From positions 496,001-560,000 of the forward strand of contig NC_043740.1 in assembly GCF_004337985.1 (NCBI RefSeq): DNA of 64,000 bases, read 5' to 3'. Positions 10,680 to 23,307 of this stretch are shown one piece after another. Under the pieces are notes generated by a model. The model ran no database searches and was not told the DNA's origin. It saw only the letters and a list, made by a program, of their open reading frames with translations. The position numbers and the translations under genes were made by a program. Positions within the stretch are counted from its first letter, which is position 1, and each line of letters opens with the position of its first letter. Source of the DNA: Pyricularia pennisetigena (Eukaryota > Ascomycota > Sordariomycetes > Magnaporthales > Pyriculariaceae).

Positions 10680-12778
10680 CTGGAGCAGTTAACTTTTAAA
10701 ATAGGTTCAGGAAAAACGATTATTTATTTTACGGCGATTTATATATGGTATATCCGTCACTAATAGGACCGATTTATCCAAAATACCGACGGATGTTTTC
10801 CCATTCTGATTTTCGTCCCGGCAAGCCTTATTTCGCAGACATTTGAAAAAGCAATAACCATTTCCCCAACCTTTAACGTTAAATGCTATTATATTTTAAC
10901 CGAAATATGCGCTACCGATGCCCCACGAGCGGTTGCTATTTTTACCCAAATGTAATTTTACGACATTTTAACCAAATTTGCAGGTACGGTCATTATCACC
11001 TTTTATTCGATATTCCTAATCCGAAAAATTGAACAATTGGACAAAATTTATAACGCGGAAAAGGTGTTCAACCTATAATATATCAATAACATTATCAATT
11101 CCAATTCTAAGCAGCGCCCCCCAACGTCGATAATTTCGACAATAATTCTATATTAAAAATATTATCCAATAAATATCTTTTATAATAATTATTATAATTT
11201 CGTTGTATTAATATATTTATTTGAATTAAATAATTTTGTTAGAAATTGTTAACACAGAAACGGTCGGAAAACCCATTTTTCCATTGGCGAAAACACCAAA
11301 AATATCCGGGGTTTGGTCATATATTTACTATTTGGTACCTTTTTTGAACGTATAAATGGAAACGAAATTTAATGTTTCCGTTACCGCGAATCGATAATAT
11401 ACCGCGCATTTCGCCTTATGTTTTATATTAATCGGGGTATAACCATTATTGCGCCAACTATTAATAAAATTAAGAATACCACTGGCTTTGATACCCTAAT
11501 TTGGGACAAAATTGCGATTTTTTTCGCCCGACCTGAGAACCTATTTTAGGAAAATATATTTACGGTCGATTATTTTTTGAAAAAGAATGGTTATTTCGTC
11601 GTTTTTAATATGGATGAAAATACCAAAACTTGTTTGTAAAAATGCGAATAAATAGGTTGGAAATAATGGTTGTTTTACCTTCGAATTTCGAATTTTATAG
11701 TTCCTACCACTATACCAAACGAAAAATCGTCAATAATTTTTAAATATACGGGCGTATTTACGGTACGTAAAGGTATAAATACCGGGTTTATTTTACCCAA
11801 CGGTATAATTACTTATCCCCGTAAACGCATTCCGCCCTATAATATTGTTGTTAAAAAACTCCAATTTGGCCACCGTTTCGAAAACGTTATAACGAATACC
11901 GAAACAATTTTTGAAAATATTATTACCGTATTCGTGGGCGAAAATACCGACGACATTGGTCCCGCTTTATTAGGAGTTCCTATTCATGCGGATACCGCAA
12001 CTGGTAACCGCCAAACCTCGGTTTTTTTTAATATGGGTTTTATCCGTTTATTACAGTTTTTAGTAATTAATCACTTTTTTGGTTAATAATTTACGCCGAA
12101 GACGATATCCGGGATTTTAATTCGGCGGAACTGGGTAAAATGTCAGCGTTAAAAGGAATAAATGTTAAAACCAAATACCGTAACGTCCGACAAAATTTGA
12201 AAAAAAGCTTATAGGAAGGAAAAACCCGTTTTAAATTGGTAATTGTGGACGTTTTAATTTAATATAGCGGCGACGGCTTTTTTAACTAGATTTACTCGAA
12301 AATTTGCACTAATTTTAAAACGCTACCTCCGTCGGGCAGGGTTAAAATGGTCTATTTCATATTAAACGAATTGCTATTTATTGCCCGCGTGGTCAAAATT
12401 TGTATGGAGGAAAAGAAAAAAGGTTAACGCGTCCTGGTTATAACCCCCAATTTTTGGATTTAAGCGTAAATTGGTTATATAGTGATAATTGTTACAATCC
12501 TTTTTTTGCCCCACAGTTATTGTGATAATTATTACAGTTTTTCATATTTTTGGATTGTAATAAATGTTATAATAACTATTGTTTTTCCATTTTTGTAACA
12601 ATTGTTACAATTTTTAATATATTTGCTAATTTTTTTTAGTTTTACTGCTTTTATTTTGGACAAAGCCAGTTTCGGTGTGGTTATTATCCGATTAGGCCTG
12701 TCCTAAGCCGAACGCGATAAAACGGTTTCCGATTTCACCGATTCCAGTTCCAAGTTTGACGTTTATATCCTAAGTATT
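10680..12778 (+). pseudogene. SNF2-like helicase remnant, element C copy 3
   Basis: Walker A reads GSGKTIIYFTAIYIWYI near 10703. Then come LIFVPASLISQT (about 10810-10850) and TEICATDAPRAV (about 10900-10935), the ATPase half of a DEAD/SNF2-type enzyme. A short in-frame-looking piece present in copies 1 and 2 is missing near 10980, apparently lost between short direct repeats. An open stretch at 11670-12086 holds the middle domain (IVPTTIPNEKSSIIFKYTG; HADTATGNRQTSVFF). The C-terminal helicase half starts near 12660 (SFGVVIIRLGLS) and is cut by the Copia-A LTR at 12779. Numerous stops rule out function. Of the three copies this one has the longest clean middle segment. Confidence 0.65.
12480..12610. 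repeat. Palindromic iteron cluster in element C copy 3
   Basis: Four sites in 130 bases. The last, TTGTAACAATTGTTACAA at 12593-12610, is a perfect 18-bp palindrome. Others read GTGATAATTGTTACAAT and GTGATAATTATTAC. The cluster lies between the two halves of the SNF2-like gene and has a counterpart at 31800-31930. A CTAAT plus T-run plus TAG follows at about 12630-12642, which could be a 3' splice site. Confidence 0.7.
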
Positions 12779-13125
12779 TGTGAACATGGCTAGCGCAGGG
12801 CTAATTATATTAATTACCCTGTATTATCTTATAACGGCTAGCACTGGCTCATTTTATTAGTCACCCTGCATCGAATGAATTCATAAATAACAAATAAAAC
12901 GTATACGCGGTTATAAACACAAAGCTTTATATATTACGTCTTTGTTCATAGTTTTAACAATAAAACAAATACGTCATATATAATCTAGCTTAGTGGTATA
13001 ATGCACGTACCATAATCTATATCATATATACGTTGTTGAAGTGCGTGTGTTCGAATCCCGTTGTGGTCGCAAATTTTCTGTGCATGCATAAGCACAATAG
13101 GCCGTTAGGCTCAATGGGCCGTTAG
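12779..13125 (+). repeat. Copia-A LTR fragment (5' 347 bp)
   Basis: TGTGAACATGG starts at 12779, directly inside the helicase remnant. The match with 2739-3090 runs through the tRNA-like block (12986-13058) and stops at 13125, where a hairpin repeat begins. The rest of the LTR is absent. Confidence 0.85.
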
Positions 13126-13330
13126 GTAATCTCAGTGCTCAGACTGGACCCCCCTGCTTCGCAGTGGGGACCGAACGCTCCATGTACCTTTTAGCCACAT
13201 GGTTTTTCGACCAATCACATTGGCCGAAAAGATCGCGCTCGTTCTAGTCTGAGGACATCTTGTCGCATTTCGCCGTCCATGGCGGTACTACCAACGATAA
13301 TTTGTCGTATTTCGCCGTTTATGACGGGTA
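13126..13330 (+). repeat. Hairpin-rich repeat, type 2
   Basis: The block starts ATCTCAGTGCTCAGACT and ends in CGCCGTCCATGGCGGTA-like hairpins; a second tail copy follows at 13295-13330. It holds self-complementary pieces: CCCTGCTTCGCAGTGGGG, and TTTTTCGACCAAT paired with ATTGGCCGAAAA. The same block, reversed, occurs at 36612-36768. No coding potential is seen. Confidence 0.75.
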
Positions 13331-14360
13331 TATATATTATATTATAAAAAAGCTTTATAAACGCCTTGCGACCGCACGTTAAATATAATTAATTGCATTC
13401 TTATACGCGCAACCAATTGAACAGCGGTATAATTAACATATTATATTTAAAATATAATAGCAAAGGAAACAGTATAATTACGGTATGCAATTAATATACG
13501 AATAAAATATTAAATAAAAAATATAAAAATATACATTGACCTGCGTTAAATTAATTGGAGCTTAAGGAATTTGGGATTGAAAACCGCGTCCTTATATCTA
13601 ATGTAGTTGGAAAGAAATTTCAATATTTAGTCACATTTGTATTTTATTATTATATTTAATTATTGTTTTGAATAATGATACATAATATTGGTTTAAAACC
13701 ATATATTATTATTGATAACTGAGCGGATTCAAAACCACAAAGTGCATGCAATTAACATTTAAAACAAAGCTTTTATTAATATTTTAATATTATTCATTAG
13801 TTTGTCGAAAAACTGAATATTTTACGCAAATAACTTTGAAATGGAATGAAATTTAAGTATTCTCCTTCTATTATAAGCCTTTATAAGATCGCTAATAAAC
13901 TTCACTTTTATGAGTTTTTTTTCAATTAAATAAGCCAAAAAATAGAAAAAAAGCATATATTTAATGTTTCCTTTTATACACAAATAATATCATTGGGTAT
14001 TACAAGTTGGATCTCACGTTGACGCTCCTATATATATTTCATTCAGTCCTTGAAACTTTGGTTGAATTATTGTAGAGATTGCTAAAAATATAAAAGCGTT
14101 TTGATTGTAAATTATATATAAAATTACAAACATATTACCTATCCGCCTATTTAACGGCTTATATAATTCGATTTGTATACCAAATTGGAATATTATATTA
14201 TTTATTTACTTACCATCTTCCACGTGGGAAATGTATATAATTTGGCCGCAATATAAAATAATATAAAATCAATCAAATAATGCAAAAAATCGATTAAAAA
14301 TATATATTTAGCATTCTTTTGTATAAAAGATTTTTCAAAGCGAGTATTGTAGATTTGTTT
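13331..14360. other. AT-rich sequence, nothing recognised
   Basis: About 1 kb of very AT-rich DNA without a coding signal on either strand. The part at 14000-14340 resembles a diverged version of the 640-bp units at 46930-48400 (ACCATCTTCCACGTGGGAAA and similar flanks), in reverse orientation. Confidence 0.45.
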
Positions 14361-15130
14361 TCACGTGAAGGTTTGTTTATATACGCTATCCAATCCCTTC
14401 AACCTTGGTTTCATTATTATGAAAATTGGTAAAAATATAAGCGAGTTTCGATTGTAAATTATATATAAAAATGTGTTTACTTTACTTATCCGCTTATTTA
14501 ACTGCTCATATAGTGCGATAAATATACCGAAACTTGATACAGCGGTATATATGTATATACGACCCTCCACGTGCAAAAAGTATAAAATTTGGTTGAAAAT
14601 TAAAAATAATATTAAAAAAAATGAAAATCGAAAAAAAATCGAAAAAACAATACCGCCATAAACGGATTAAGGGCAGGTGGTATACAATTCGGCCATTATA
14701 ACAAATAAAAAAAAAATTGAATCGCTGCTAATAGCGGTATTAAACACTATTTTCAACGACATTTCTTTTCAATATTTTGTGTGGTTATGGAATAATAAAG
14801 GAGTGTCGGTCGAAAAAAGGCCAAAAATACCGCCATGAACGGCGAAAATCGACAAGTTGTCCTCAGACCTGAACCAGAGCTAGTCTCAGGGCTTATCCCT
14901 GAAGCCCAGAGCTCCGCAATTGACCCATTTCGTTCGCTTCGGTCCATTTCGTGGCTTAATCGCGGCTTTGCAATATACCTGTGGGTCCATCCAGAAAACG
15001 CTTTGGTTCAGGTTTGAGGACAACTTGTCGATTTTCGCCGCTTATGGCGGTATTTTCGTCAATTTGCCGACAAATACTCCTATATCACTCGATAACCACA
15101 TAAAATATTAAAAAAAGAATACATCGTTGA
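14361..15130. repeat. Large inverted repeat with hairpin-rich core
   Basis: The arms at about 14755-14880 and 14999-15125 are inverted copies: ACGGCGAAAATCGACAAG on the left against its complement near 15029-15046 on the right. They flank a type-1 hairpin repeat that starts AGTCTCAGGGCTTATCCC at 14882. The part at 14361-14750 is the reverse complement of sequence in the 640-bp units at 46930-48200 (CGACCCTCCACGTGCA block). The right arm continues into the left end of element C exactly as at 48745-48890. Confidence 0.7.
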
Positions 15131-15491
15131 AAATAGGAATTAATAGGTTTTTTATATAAAATTGAATTTTTTCAACATATCCTTTTAAGTAAAAGTTTAA
15201 TATAGGCCGCCTTTAATCCGCTTTAGCGGGATCCCATACCCAGCCCACTAACCCCATCGATATTTACCTTTTATTTGCTCAATACCAGGTATTAATGTTT
15301 AAAATTTATATATGGAAAATCGCCTTATTAAAAGGAACTTTAACATATAAATTTTATTATAAAAAGCGTACTATTAATATTTTAATAATTTGCATAGCGT
15401 TAACACTATATTATACGCTATTTATCCGACTATAAAAAAACTATAATCCCCGCAAATTTACGTATATATTTTACCAAATCGTATATTTACA

Positions 15492-15702
15492 ATGCTTGGA
15501 AATACACCTATATATTCCTCGCTTTCCCAGCAAATCGACGCATTTTTCCTCGGTTGCGATCCCGCAAACGCGGCGGTCAATACCTCCCCCAGCGTGCACC
15601 TCCTCCCGGAACTATACGCCAAAACCAAAACTTTTGGTAATATAAATTTACAAAATAAATTCGTTTCTTCAATTACCACATAGTTTTTCAATATCCACAA
15701 AC
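15492..15702 (+). pseudogene. RecQ-like helicase, N-terminal part (copy 1)
   Basis: The open stretch beginning MLGNTPIYSSLSQQIDAF runs to a stop at 15681 (CAG-to-TAG type) and then to the Gypsy-1 insertion. The matching part of copy 2 (56737-56945) runs on into the Walker A region, so this is the helicase N terminus and Gypsy-1 landed in the coding frame. The rest of the gene resumes at 24181. The start codon is a guess; upstream sequence is AT-rich without a clear frame. Confidence 0.6.
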
Positions 15703-15890
15703 TGTTATGGATTCGTGCCTAAGGCACGTATCACGTGATAAGATATAAGAGCGGGTCAGGGACAATATATAAAGGGAAGGACACTACCACGACCCGGACA
15801 TACACCTTTTCCTCCCTTTTTCCCCAACGTTAATAATAATATTAATAAGGATATTTAACGGTTTTAAAACCGTTAATTTACCCTATAATA
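15703..15890 (+). repeat. Gypsy-1 5' LTR (188 bp)
   Basis: TGTTATGGATTCG...CCCTATAATA; the final CA has become TA. It contains ATCACGTGAT (about 15731-15740) and TATATAAAG at 15766-15774, both kept in the solo LTR at 4917-5104. The E-box-like palindrome followed by a TATA box is the likely promoter. Confidence 0.9.
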
Positions 15891-15959
15891 TTTACTAACG
15901 CTCGAATTTAAATATAATAGTGGTTAACCTAAGGCCAGGCCCGGGAGGGGAAATTCACG

Positions 15960-17040
15960 ATTTTTACCAAAGTTTAATCGTGAATATCGCGATATTAGAA
16001 AAACGTATCGTTTAAATACAATTATATTCCTTAACCGCAAGCGCGATCGCGTAAAAACAACGCCTCAAAAGGAAATTTTTACCTAACCCCCTATTATACG
16101 ACGGTACACCGGTTACGTTTACAATTTGGAAACAAATTATTTCGTACAAGTTAATACGCGACGCGGAATTTATCGGGAATTAGCGCGACCAATTCGAATA
16201 CGTATAATCTAATTTTACCACGATAATACAAAATATCGTCCATTTTTTTTACAAAATAAGGGGTACGGGAAGGGGGTATAACCACGAGGATTTTATCGAA
16301 TATTTGGGACGTACGTACGACGACCTTTATAAAAAAGCCCAGGCCCTCGCCGAATTAAAGGTATTCCGAATACGATACGGCGAATCGTTCGCACATTTTT
16401 TTACCAAATTCGAACGTTCTTTTATTACGGCCGGGGGTTTCGAATAATTAAACGAAATACGGGCCAATTATTTGCGTTTCCGGGTCGTTAACCGGATAAA
16501 AAAGGCGTCGGTAGGAAAGGGTATTGTTTCCGATTTTTACCACGGATTTATCGTTATATACCGTTATATCGCCCAGCATTTGGAAATTATCGATTTGGAT
16601 AAACGTTTCGGCCAAAAACAGAACGCCCCTTTTCCAAATTTTTTATAAATAAATTTAAAAAATAGAATAATAACGGGCGTATTAGCGATAAAAACTGGCT
16701 GAAACCGTTATAACGTTGGTAAAAAACGAAAAGGGCGTCGATTGGATGGAAATAAAGGGAAAAATCGGGTTTTATAAATATCCGTTTAAAAATTCCAGCG
16801 ACGCCGTAAAACAGGGGTTTGTTTCCGTTACGGGTCCGCCTTCCATTACGCCCAAAATTACCAATTCGCACCAATTATACGTCCAACGTTAAACGACCCC
16901 GAAAAGGGAAAAAATTAATTTTGGGCTATAATTTTAATTTAAAAAAAAACCGACCCGACGGGCCCGGACCACCCCATAATACGTTAATAAATATAAATTG
17001 GAAAAGGCAGTTGAAAAAAATATAAACGGCAATAAATGGG
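15960..17040 (+). pseudogene. Gypsy-1 gag remnant
   Basis: The frame that reads LKVFRIRYGESFAHFFTKFER around 16357-16420 matches the usual gypsy gag middle region, in which a short protein interaction segment precedes the nucleocapsid. It continues with YIAQHLEIIDLDKRF near 16570. Stops interrupt it about every 60 codons. I see no CCHC knuckle; the region that should hold it (16800-17000) is low in Cys. The extent is approximate. Confidence 0.55.
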
Positions 17041-17059
17041 CGACCATTTTTTATCCCGG

Positions 17060-20000
17060 TTTTAACTAATTTAACGAAATTTATTATTATATGAATGGAT
17101 TTAGGGTGCGAATATTACGCGGTTATAAATAAAAATTATACCGAAAAATTGGGAATAATAAAAATCCTTTTACTATAAATCCGCCCGTTGGGCACGGTAA
17201 CGGGACGAACACGAACCGATATACGGGAAATGGGTAATTGCGACGTAAATATCGACGGTTAATCCGCGCTAATATCCTTTTATATAATCCCGGGATTAAC
17301 GCAAAACCTGCTCCTGGGATTCCCCTGGATAACCCACCGAAAAATAATATTTAACTTAAAGCAAAAAGGGTTAAAAATAAGGTCCGTTAAAGGGTTATTC
17401 GTGCAGGAGTTATTTTTACGTCCGAAAAACAGGAAATTTACGGTAATTATAAACAACGTGTTTTTAACCGCGGCCCGAAAAGCAAAAAAAAATACGAACG
17501 AATAAATAAAATTCGTTTTTATTTTATTAGGAAAGATAATCCGGGTTTTAACCCTGTCGGCGGTAAATAAAAACGACGCAAGGCCCCCGGCGACGTTACC
17601 CGTAAAATTAAAAGGTTTCGAAAACCTATTTAACGACGGTAAAACTTCGGTTTTACCCCCGTATAAGGGCGAATTGGACTATTTTATCCGGATTTAAAAA
17701 GATAATAACGGTAAATCCCCGCCGTTACCATAGGGCCGGTTATACCATATACCGCGCGATTAATTATTAGAATTACGGCGATAAACAATCGATATAATGG
17801 ATAAAAAATAAATCCGAATAAACGCGTCGTTAACCGCAGCCCCGGTCCTAATAATCCGGAAAACTTCTGAAAAATAGCGTTTATACGTCGATTATAAGGT
17901 ATTAAACATTATTATAATATAGGACCGGTACCTTTTACCATTAATTTAAAAAAGTATTCCGCTCCTTATCCGGAATAAAATGGTTTATTAAAATAAACGT
18001 TCGCGCAGTTTTCCATAAATTACGCGTGGCCGAAAGGGATAAAGATTTTATAATTTTTCGTATAAAATTCGGATTATTCGAATGGTTAATATATTTATTT
18101 GGATTAGCGGGCGCCCCGGCCACGTTCCAACGATATATTAACGGCATCCTCGGAAACGCATTGGACGATTATATATTAATATATTTAAACGATATTCTAA
18201 TTTATACGTCTGGTTTTAAAACGAATTATTGGCGGAAAATTACCCATATTTTGGGAAAATTAAAAAAAGCGGGTTTATATTTGGATTTCAATAAAAACGC
18301 GTTCGCAATTATTTCCGTTAAATATTTGGGGCTTATTATATACGCCAATATAAACGTGGAAACCGATCCGGAAAAATTACGCGCGATTCGGGAATAGGAA
18401 ACCCCGACGAAATTATAAAAACTGCGCGGTTTTTTGAAATTCGCAAATTTTTACCGGGATTTTATAAACGGGTATTCGGGTTTGACGGCGCCCCTATTTC
18501 CATTTATTAAAAAAGGAATACCGTTTAAATGGACGCTGGAAAAGGACGTTATTTTTAAAATATTTAAATAAACATTTTTGCAAACGTTAATATTGGCCCA
18601 ATGGAGCGACGAAACGGAAACGAAAATAGAAACGGATTATTCCGGCGCAACTATCGGGGGGGTATTAGTATAAAAAAGGAAAAACGGGTTATAAAAACCG
18701 GTAATATTCCATTCCGTTAAATTAACGACGGTCCAACATAATTATATTATCCACGATAAGGAATTGCTCGCGGTCGTCCATTATTTATAAATATAGGAGG
18801 CGGAATTACGCAATATCCGTTTTCCTTTTACCATTTTTACGGATTATAAAACGTTCGAATATTTTACGAAACCGAAGGTGGTATCGGAACGGTAAATGCG
18901 GTGGGCCGAAATCTTATCCAAATTTAATTACGTTTTAAAATACCGATTAGGGAAATACGCGATAATACCCGACGCGTTATCGAAACGGGAGCAGGACGAA
19001 ATTAACGAAAAAAGGAAAACGATAATATTACGCCTAATACCCAATATAACCATAATCGGTATTTTTTAAATATTATTATAAAATATATTACCGGCGGTCC
19101 CGGAAAAAATATCTATTTTCCAGCAGTTTTATATAGCAGGATTTTGGACCGAAATAGTGAAAAAAAACCCGGTATACGCCCACGAACGTGACGCGGTTTA
19201 ACAGGATATAAAACGGTTCCCACCCGAAGCCGAAACGATAATATAAATAGCGGATTATTTAATAAACGCCTCCGGTACGCTATTATATAGAAACCGTTTT
19301 TAATTATCCAATTGGGAAGCCCTAATTACGGCAATTTTGCAACAAACCCACGAATCCCCAATAATTGGTTATTATAAAAGGGATAATATATTTACGATCC
19401 TGGTTCGAAATTGTTATTGGGACGGGATAACCGGATATATCCGACGATTCGTACGCAATTGCGATATATACCGCAAAATAAAACTATTAAAACGACGTAA
19501 ATAAAGGTTATTATAACCCTTACTAATACCGGACAGGTTTTGGAAATAAATTTCCATCGATTTTATAGCGGATTTCCCAGGTAATAATGCGGACGCGCCG
19601 CGTTATATAATAGTTATAATTTATGAATTTTCCAAATATATCCAATTAAAAGCGATAAATTCGATAAAAGCCGAAATTTGCGCCGCAAAATTCGTTTCCA
19701 TTTGGTGGCGGTTTAGAGGCTTCCCCGACGCGATTATATCGGACCGGGGGTCGGATTGGGTAAAAGGTTTTTGGTTGGAATTGTGCCGATAAATAGGAAT
19801 TTTACAATTATTATTAACGTTTTACCATTTAAAAACGGACGGGGGTATGGAACGGATTAATTAGGAAATGCAATATTATTTAAAGGTTTTCGTGGTATTC
19901 GACCAAATAAATTAACCAGGACATTTACCCGCCGTTTAATTAGCGTTAAATAATAGGTATTCGTTAATTACGGGAATTAATTTTAATAAATTATTATTAA

Positions 20001-20660
20001 AATACGAGGTAAACGCGGTCCCGGTAATACGGGTAAATGGACGACCGGGCTCCACGCCTAAAAATCGCGCGAATTTGCTTTTATAACATTTTAAAAACGG
20101 TATAAACGTGGCCCACGCCGCTATAATTTATATATAATAACGCCAAAAAAAACGCGAATAAAATACGGAAACCAGCGGACCGTTTCAAAATAGGGGATAA
20201 AATTTTTTTTAACCTACGGAACGTTAAAATTAATCGCCCGAATAAAAAGCTTAATTTCGTGGCGAATAAATATACGGTTGCGGCGACTTTTATATTATTA
20301 ACAATTACGTCAAACGTCCCGAATAAAATCCACCCCATTTTTTACGTGGAATTAATCGAAAAAACCGCGGATAACCTATTACCGTCCCAAATTCGTACCG
20401 ATATTAAACCCGACCCGTTATTAATTTTATCCGATTTGGATAACAAAACCGTGGAGGAATGGGTAATAAAGGAAATCCCAACCGCGAAAAACGCAATAGG
20501 GAAAAAACGTAAACGTAAAATTTTGGTAAAATGAAAAAAATACGACGAACCCATGTAAAAAAATTTAATAACGGTGGAAAATATACGGGTATTGGACGAA
20601 TTTGAAATAAAATAGGGGCCGGCCCAAACAAATAATAGCCCAATATCGAAACGACGTTAA
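17060..20660 (+). pseudogene. Gypsy-1 pol remnant with C-terminal chromodomain
   Basis: The protease region is weak (LLLGFPWITHRKIIF near 17308). The RT start reads SLTAAPVLIIRKTSEK and YVDYKVLNIIII near 17830-17920. An open stretch at 18026-18397 contains FGLFEWLIYLFGLAGAPATF and the catalytic box as YLNDILIYT, Asp replaced by Asn. RNase H follows (ETDYSGATIGGVLV near 18630; HDKELLAVVHY near 18750). The integrase shows the zinc-finger Cys pair (about 19460-19475), SIDFIADFPG near 19556, ISDRGSDW near 19735 and GGMERIN near 19840. The end reads as a chromodomain (EWVIKEI near 20457, KRKILVK near 20512, then a stop where Trp is expected). Chromodomains steer integration towards histone-marked chromatin in this retrotransposon group. 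Confidence 0.9.
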
Positions 20661-21639
20661 TAATTAAATATTTAACCGGATTAAGGATTTATTATAATTA
20701 ATTGAAAAGTCGACAATTTCCCGGCAAAAAGGTAACGCGGTAAACCCAAAATAAATATTAATTTAACCAAACGTACGATAAAACAAATACGCAAAATTAA
20801 ACCTTTTACCGGGGCGAAATATAATAAAAATAAACCGACGATTATATAAACCGCGCCCATTTTTGGGGCGGCGTAACTATATCCCACCCACCCAATTTTT
20901 GAATTAAATTAACGTATATCAAACGAGGCGATAATTTTGCGCGGCGATAAAATATTAATTAAAAACCGAATTATACGCCTCCGATTTACCAACCAAGTTT
21001 CCCTCCTTTTTATTTCCTTTTTTTATTTTAACGTCCTCTTTTTTTATTTTTTTATTTTCCGCGTCGTTTTTAAAAACCGGGAATTCCTATTATTTAACGA
21101 ATTGGTTAACCTCCCCCAATAAAACGGTATGACGTCGGGTAATCCCCTCGATTAAAAAAAACTTATAATGGGACCTTCCAAAAAACGGGTTTTTACCTAT
21201 ATTACGACCCAAAGCACGAAAGCGCGACGAAATAGGAATACGGGGGCGCGAAAAATTAAATATATACCGAATCGGGGCACGAATAAAACGAGGGGCGACG
21301 GGGTAACGCGAAAAAGGAGTTTCGAAACGTCGACGGGGCGTGGTAATAATAAAGGCGAAAAGGCGTAAAAAATGCGCGGGGCGAAATTAACGTACAGAAA
21401 TAGCGGGGGAAAGGGTTAGGACGGTAGTTGAAGCAGCGAAAATATTATTACCCCGGCGCGCTTTTTACAGGTTTTTTTGATAACGCGACGTATTACGTTC
21501 CTAAAAAATTTAAAAATTAATAACGTTATCGAAATAATTGTATATTAAAAAAGTTAAACGCACTTCCAAATAAATAAAACCGCGTACGAAAATTTATATT
21601 AATTAACGGTTACAATTACCGCCGTTACGAAAAAAGGTA
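20661..21639 (+). other. Gypsy-1 region after pol, no gene seen
   Basis: About 1 kb between the chromodomain and the antisense stretch. It contains a pyrimidine-rich run (about 20990-21070) and an Arg/Lys-rich short frame at 21168-21368 that I do not trust as a gene. No similarity to Gypsy-2 was apparent by eye. Confidence 0.4.
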
Positions 21640-22260
21640 TTCAATATAATAGCAAAAACAATGGTTTTGGTAAGGGTTATCGCGGCCCCGGAATTAGTTA
21701 TTTTATTTTATACGTCCTAATAGACGCGGACCCAATTGGTATACGGGGTAAAAAAATTTCGAAATAGTACGGCATTTTTACCAAAGACTTTTTTATTATT
21801 TACGACGGTACCCTTAATTAAGGGTTACACGATACAACGACTATTATAAATCGTGGTTTTTAATTTTCGCAAACGGCGGCGAAAAATAAAGTTGAAAACG
21901 TAGGCGGCCTCGGTATAATAACAATAGGATTTTTTAATGTCGTAATATCGCTGGTAATTAATACCTTCGGGGGTAAGGCCATATTCCCAAACCTTATTGG
22001 TTTTGGACGTTTTTACACAAAAAACGTAAAAAATAAGCACATTTTCCGGAGCGGTATATTCGTCGTTATTTAAATTGCCCTGGAATTCCGCCGCACCGAT
22101 AACGCGATGAAAACGCTGCGAATATAAATTAGTAATATTACCTAATCGGTATTTAATCGATACAATTTACAAATGGGCAACCATTATCGTTGTACGACGA
22201 AAGTAATTAACCATTACGGTGGGGAAACCGGCTATTTCCACCACCGGTATTAATTTATCC
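21640..22260 (-). pseudogene. Antisense coding-like stretch in Gypsy-1, unknown
   Basis: On the minus strand one frame reads with few breaks from about 22220 down to 21640. It includes an open part at 21825-22040 (ENVLIFYVFCVKTSKTNKVW; YYDIKKSYCYYTEAAY) and, upstream, YRLGNITNLYSQRFHRVIG. The plus strand here has no comparable frame. The stops that occur (for example in place of Gln) look like RIP of a once longer gene. I do not recognise the protein. It lies between pol and the 3' LTR, where some gypsy elements carry an extra antisense gene; this placement is the main reason to list it. Confidence 0.35.
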
Positions 22261-22590
22261 AAACGCCATTTGCGACGCGATTAAGGAAACAAAAGCCCGG
22301 AATATAATAACGGCGAATTAATAGCGATAAATAACGATAAAAATAATAAATAGGAACGAATAGGAAATGAGGATAGACGAAATAAAAATAATATAAATAA
22401 AAAACAGGGCGATAAAAAAACGGGAAAAAATCGATAAAATGGTGAAAAAAAGGAGGAAACGGTGACGAAAAGGATTCGAATGGAGGAAAAATTGGAAAAT
22501 AAAAAGGATTAGGACGATAAGGCGGGAAAAATACGAGGGGTAAAAACCGTAACCACCACGGAAAATAAATTATACCAATGGATAAACAAA

Positions 22591-23230
22591 CCTATACCGC
22601 CCAAAGTAAAAGGAAAATAAACCGCAATAACCACCCGTAAACGGTAAATACAATAAAAAAACCGCGACAGTACCGTGACCAAAAATAGGAAGGTAAAACC
22701 CGACCACGGCCCTATACCGCCCAAAATAAAAGGAAAGTAAACCGCGATAACCACCCGCAAACGGTAAATACGATAAAAAAACCGCGACATTACCGCAACT
22801 AAAGGCAAAAGGGCAGAACCCGACCACGGCCCTATACCGCCCAAAATACAAGGAAAGTAAACCGCGATAACCACCCGCAAACGGTAAATACGATAAAAAA
22901 AACCGCGATACCGCCGTAGCCAAAGGTAGGAAGGTAAAACCCGATTACGGCCCTATATCGCCCAAAATAAAAGAAACATAAACCGCAACAACCACCCGTA
23001 AACGGCAAACATAATAAAAAAATTACGATATAATCGCAGCCAAAAACGGGAGGATAAAATTCGATTACGGATTTATACCACCCAAAATTAGGAAAAGGCG
23101 AATTATAATAACCGCCCGTAAACGGAACCGGGGATAAAAGGTCCGCGATATAACCGCGGCCGAAAATAAAAAGGTAAAACCCGATTACGGGCTTACACCG
23201 CCCGGAATAATGGACGGGTAAATTATAATA
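22591..23230 (+). repeat. 120-bp tandem array in Gypsy-1, before the 3' LTR
   Basis: Units start CCTATACCGCCCAAA at 22591, 22711 and 22831, then diverged forms at about 22952, 23072 and 23192: spacing 120, 120, 121, 120 and 120. Each unit contains AACCACCCGTAAACGG and AAAAACCGCGA blocks. Divergence rises towards the 3' LTR. A 40-residue period on the minus strand is a by-product of the 120-base unit. Confidence 0.9.
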
Positions 23231-23307
23231 AAATACGCGCCCGCCGGATTGCCCCTATACCTCCAAATGGGGATTATACCCGATGAAGGACGGGCGAATG
23301 CGGGTTA

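Larger units (their letters stand above)
10558..12778 (+). mobile_element. Element C, copy 3 (fragment)
   Basis: The stretch aligns by eye with about 29820-32100 of copy 1 and, in its first half, with 62730-64000 of copy 2. Shared blocks include the GKTIIYFTAIYIW helicase segment, NADTATGNRQTSVFFN-like text and the intergenic ATTGTTACAAT motifs. It begins at the Copia-B LTR and is cut at 12779 by a Copia-A LTR, so both ends are broken by retrotransposons. Confidence 0.8.

Noticed and set aside
10558..12778. An intact host SNF2 gene
   Set aside because: Stops, a small deletion, and two further copies with the same neighbours show it is a repeat remnant.
22509..22923. A repeat protein on the minus strand with 40-residue periods
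   Set aside because: The periodicity comes from the 120-bp DNA array; text is low complexity, two frames are equally open, and no start or family pattern is seen.
22591..23230. CRISPR-like array
   Set aside because: Whole 120-bp units repeat without unique spacers, inside a eukaryotic retrotransposon.
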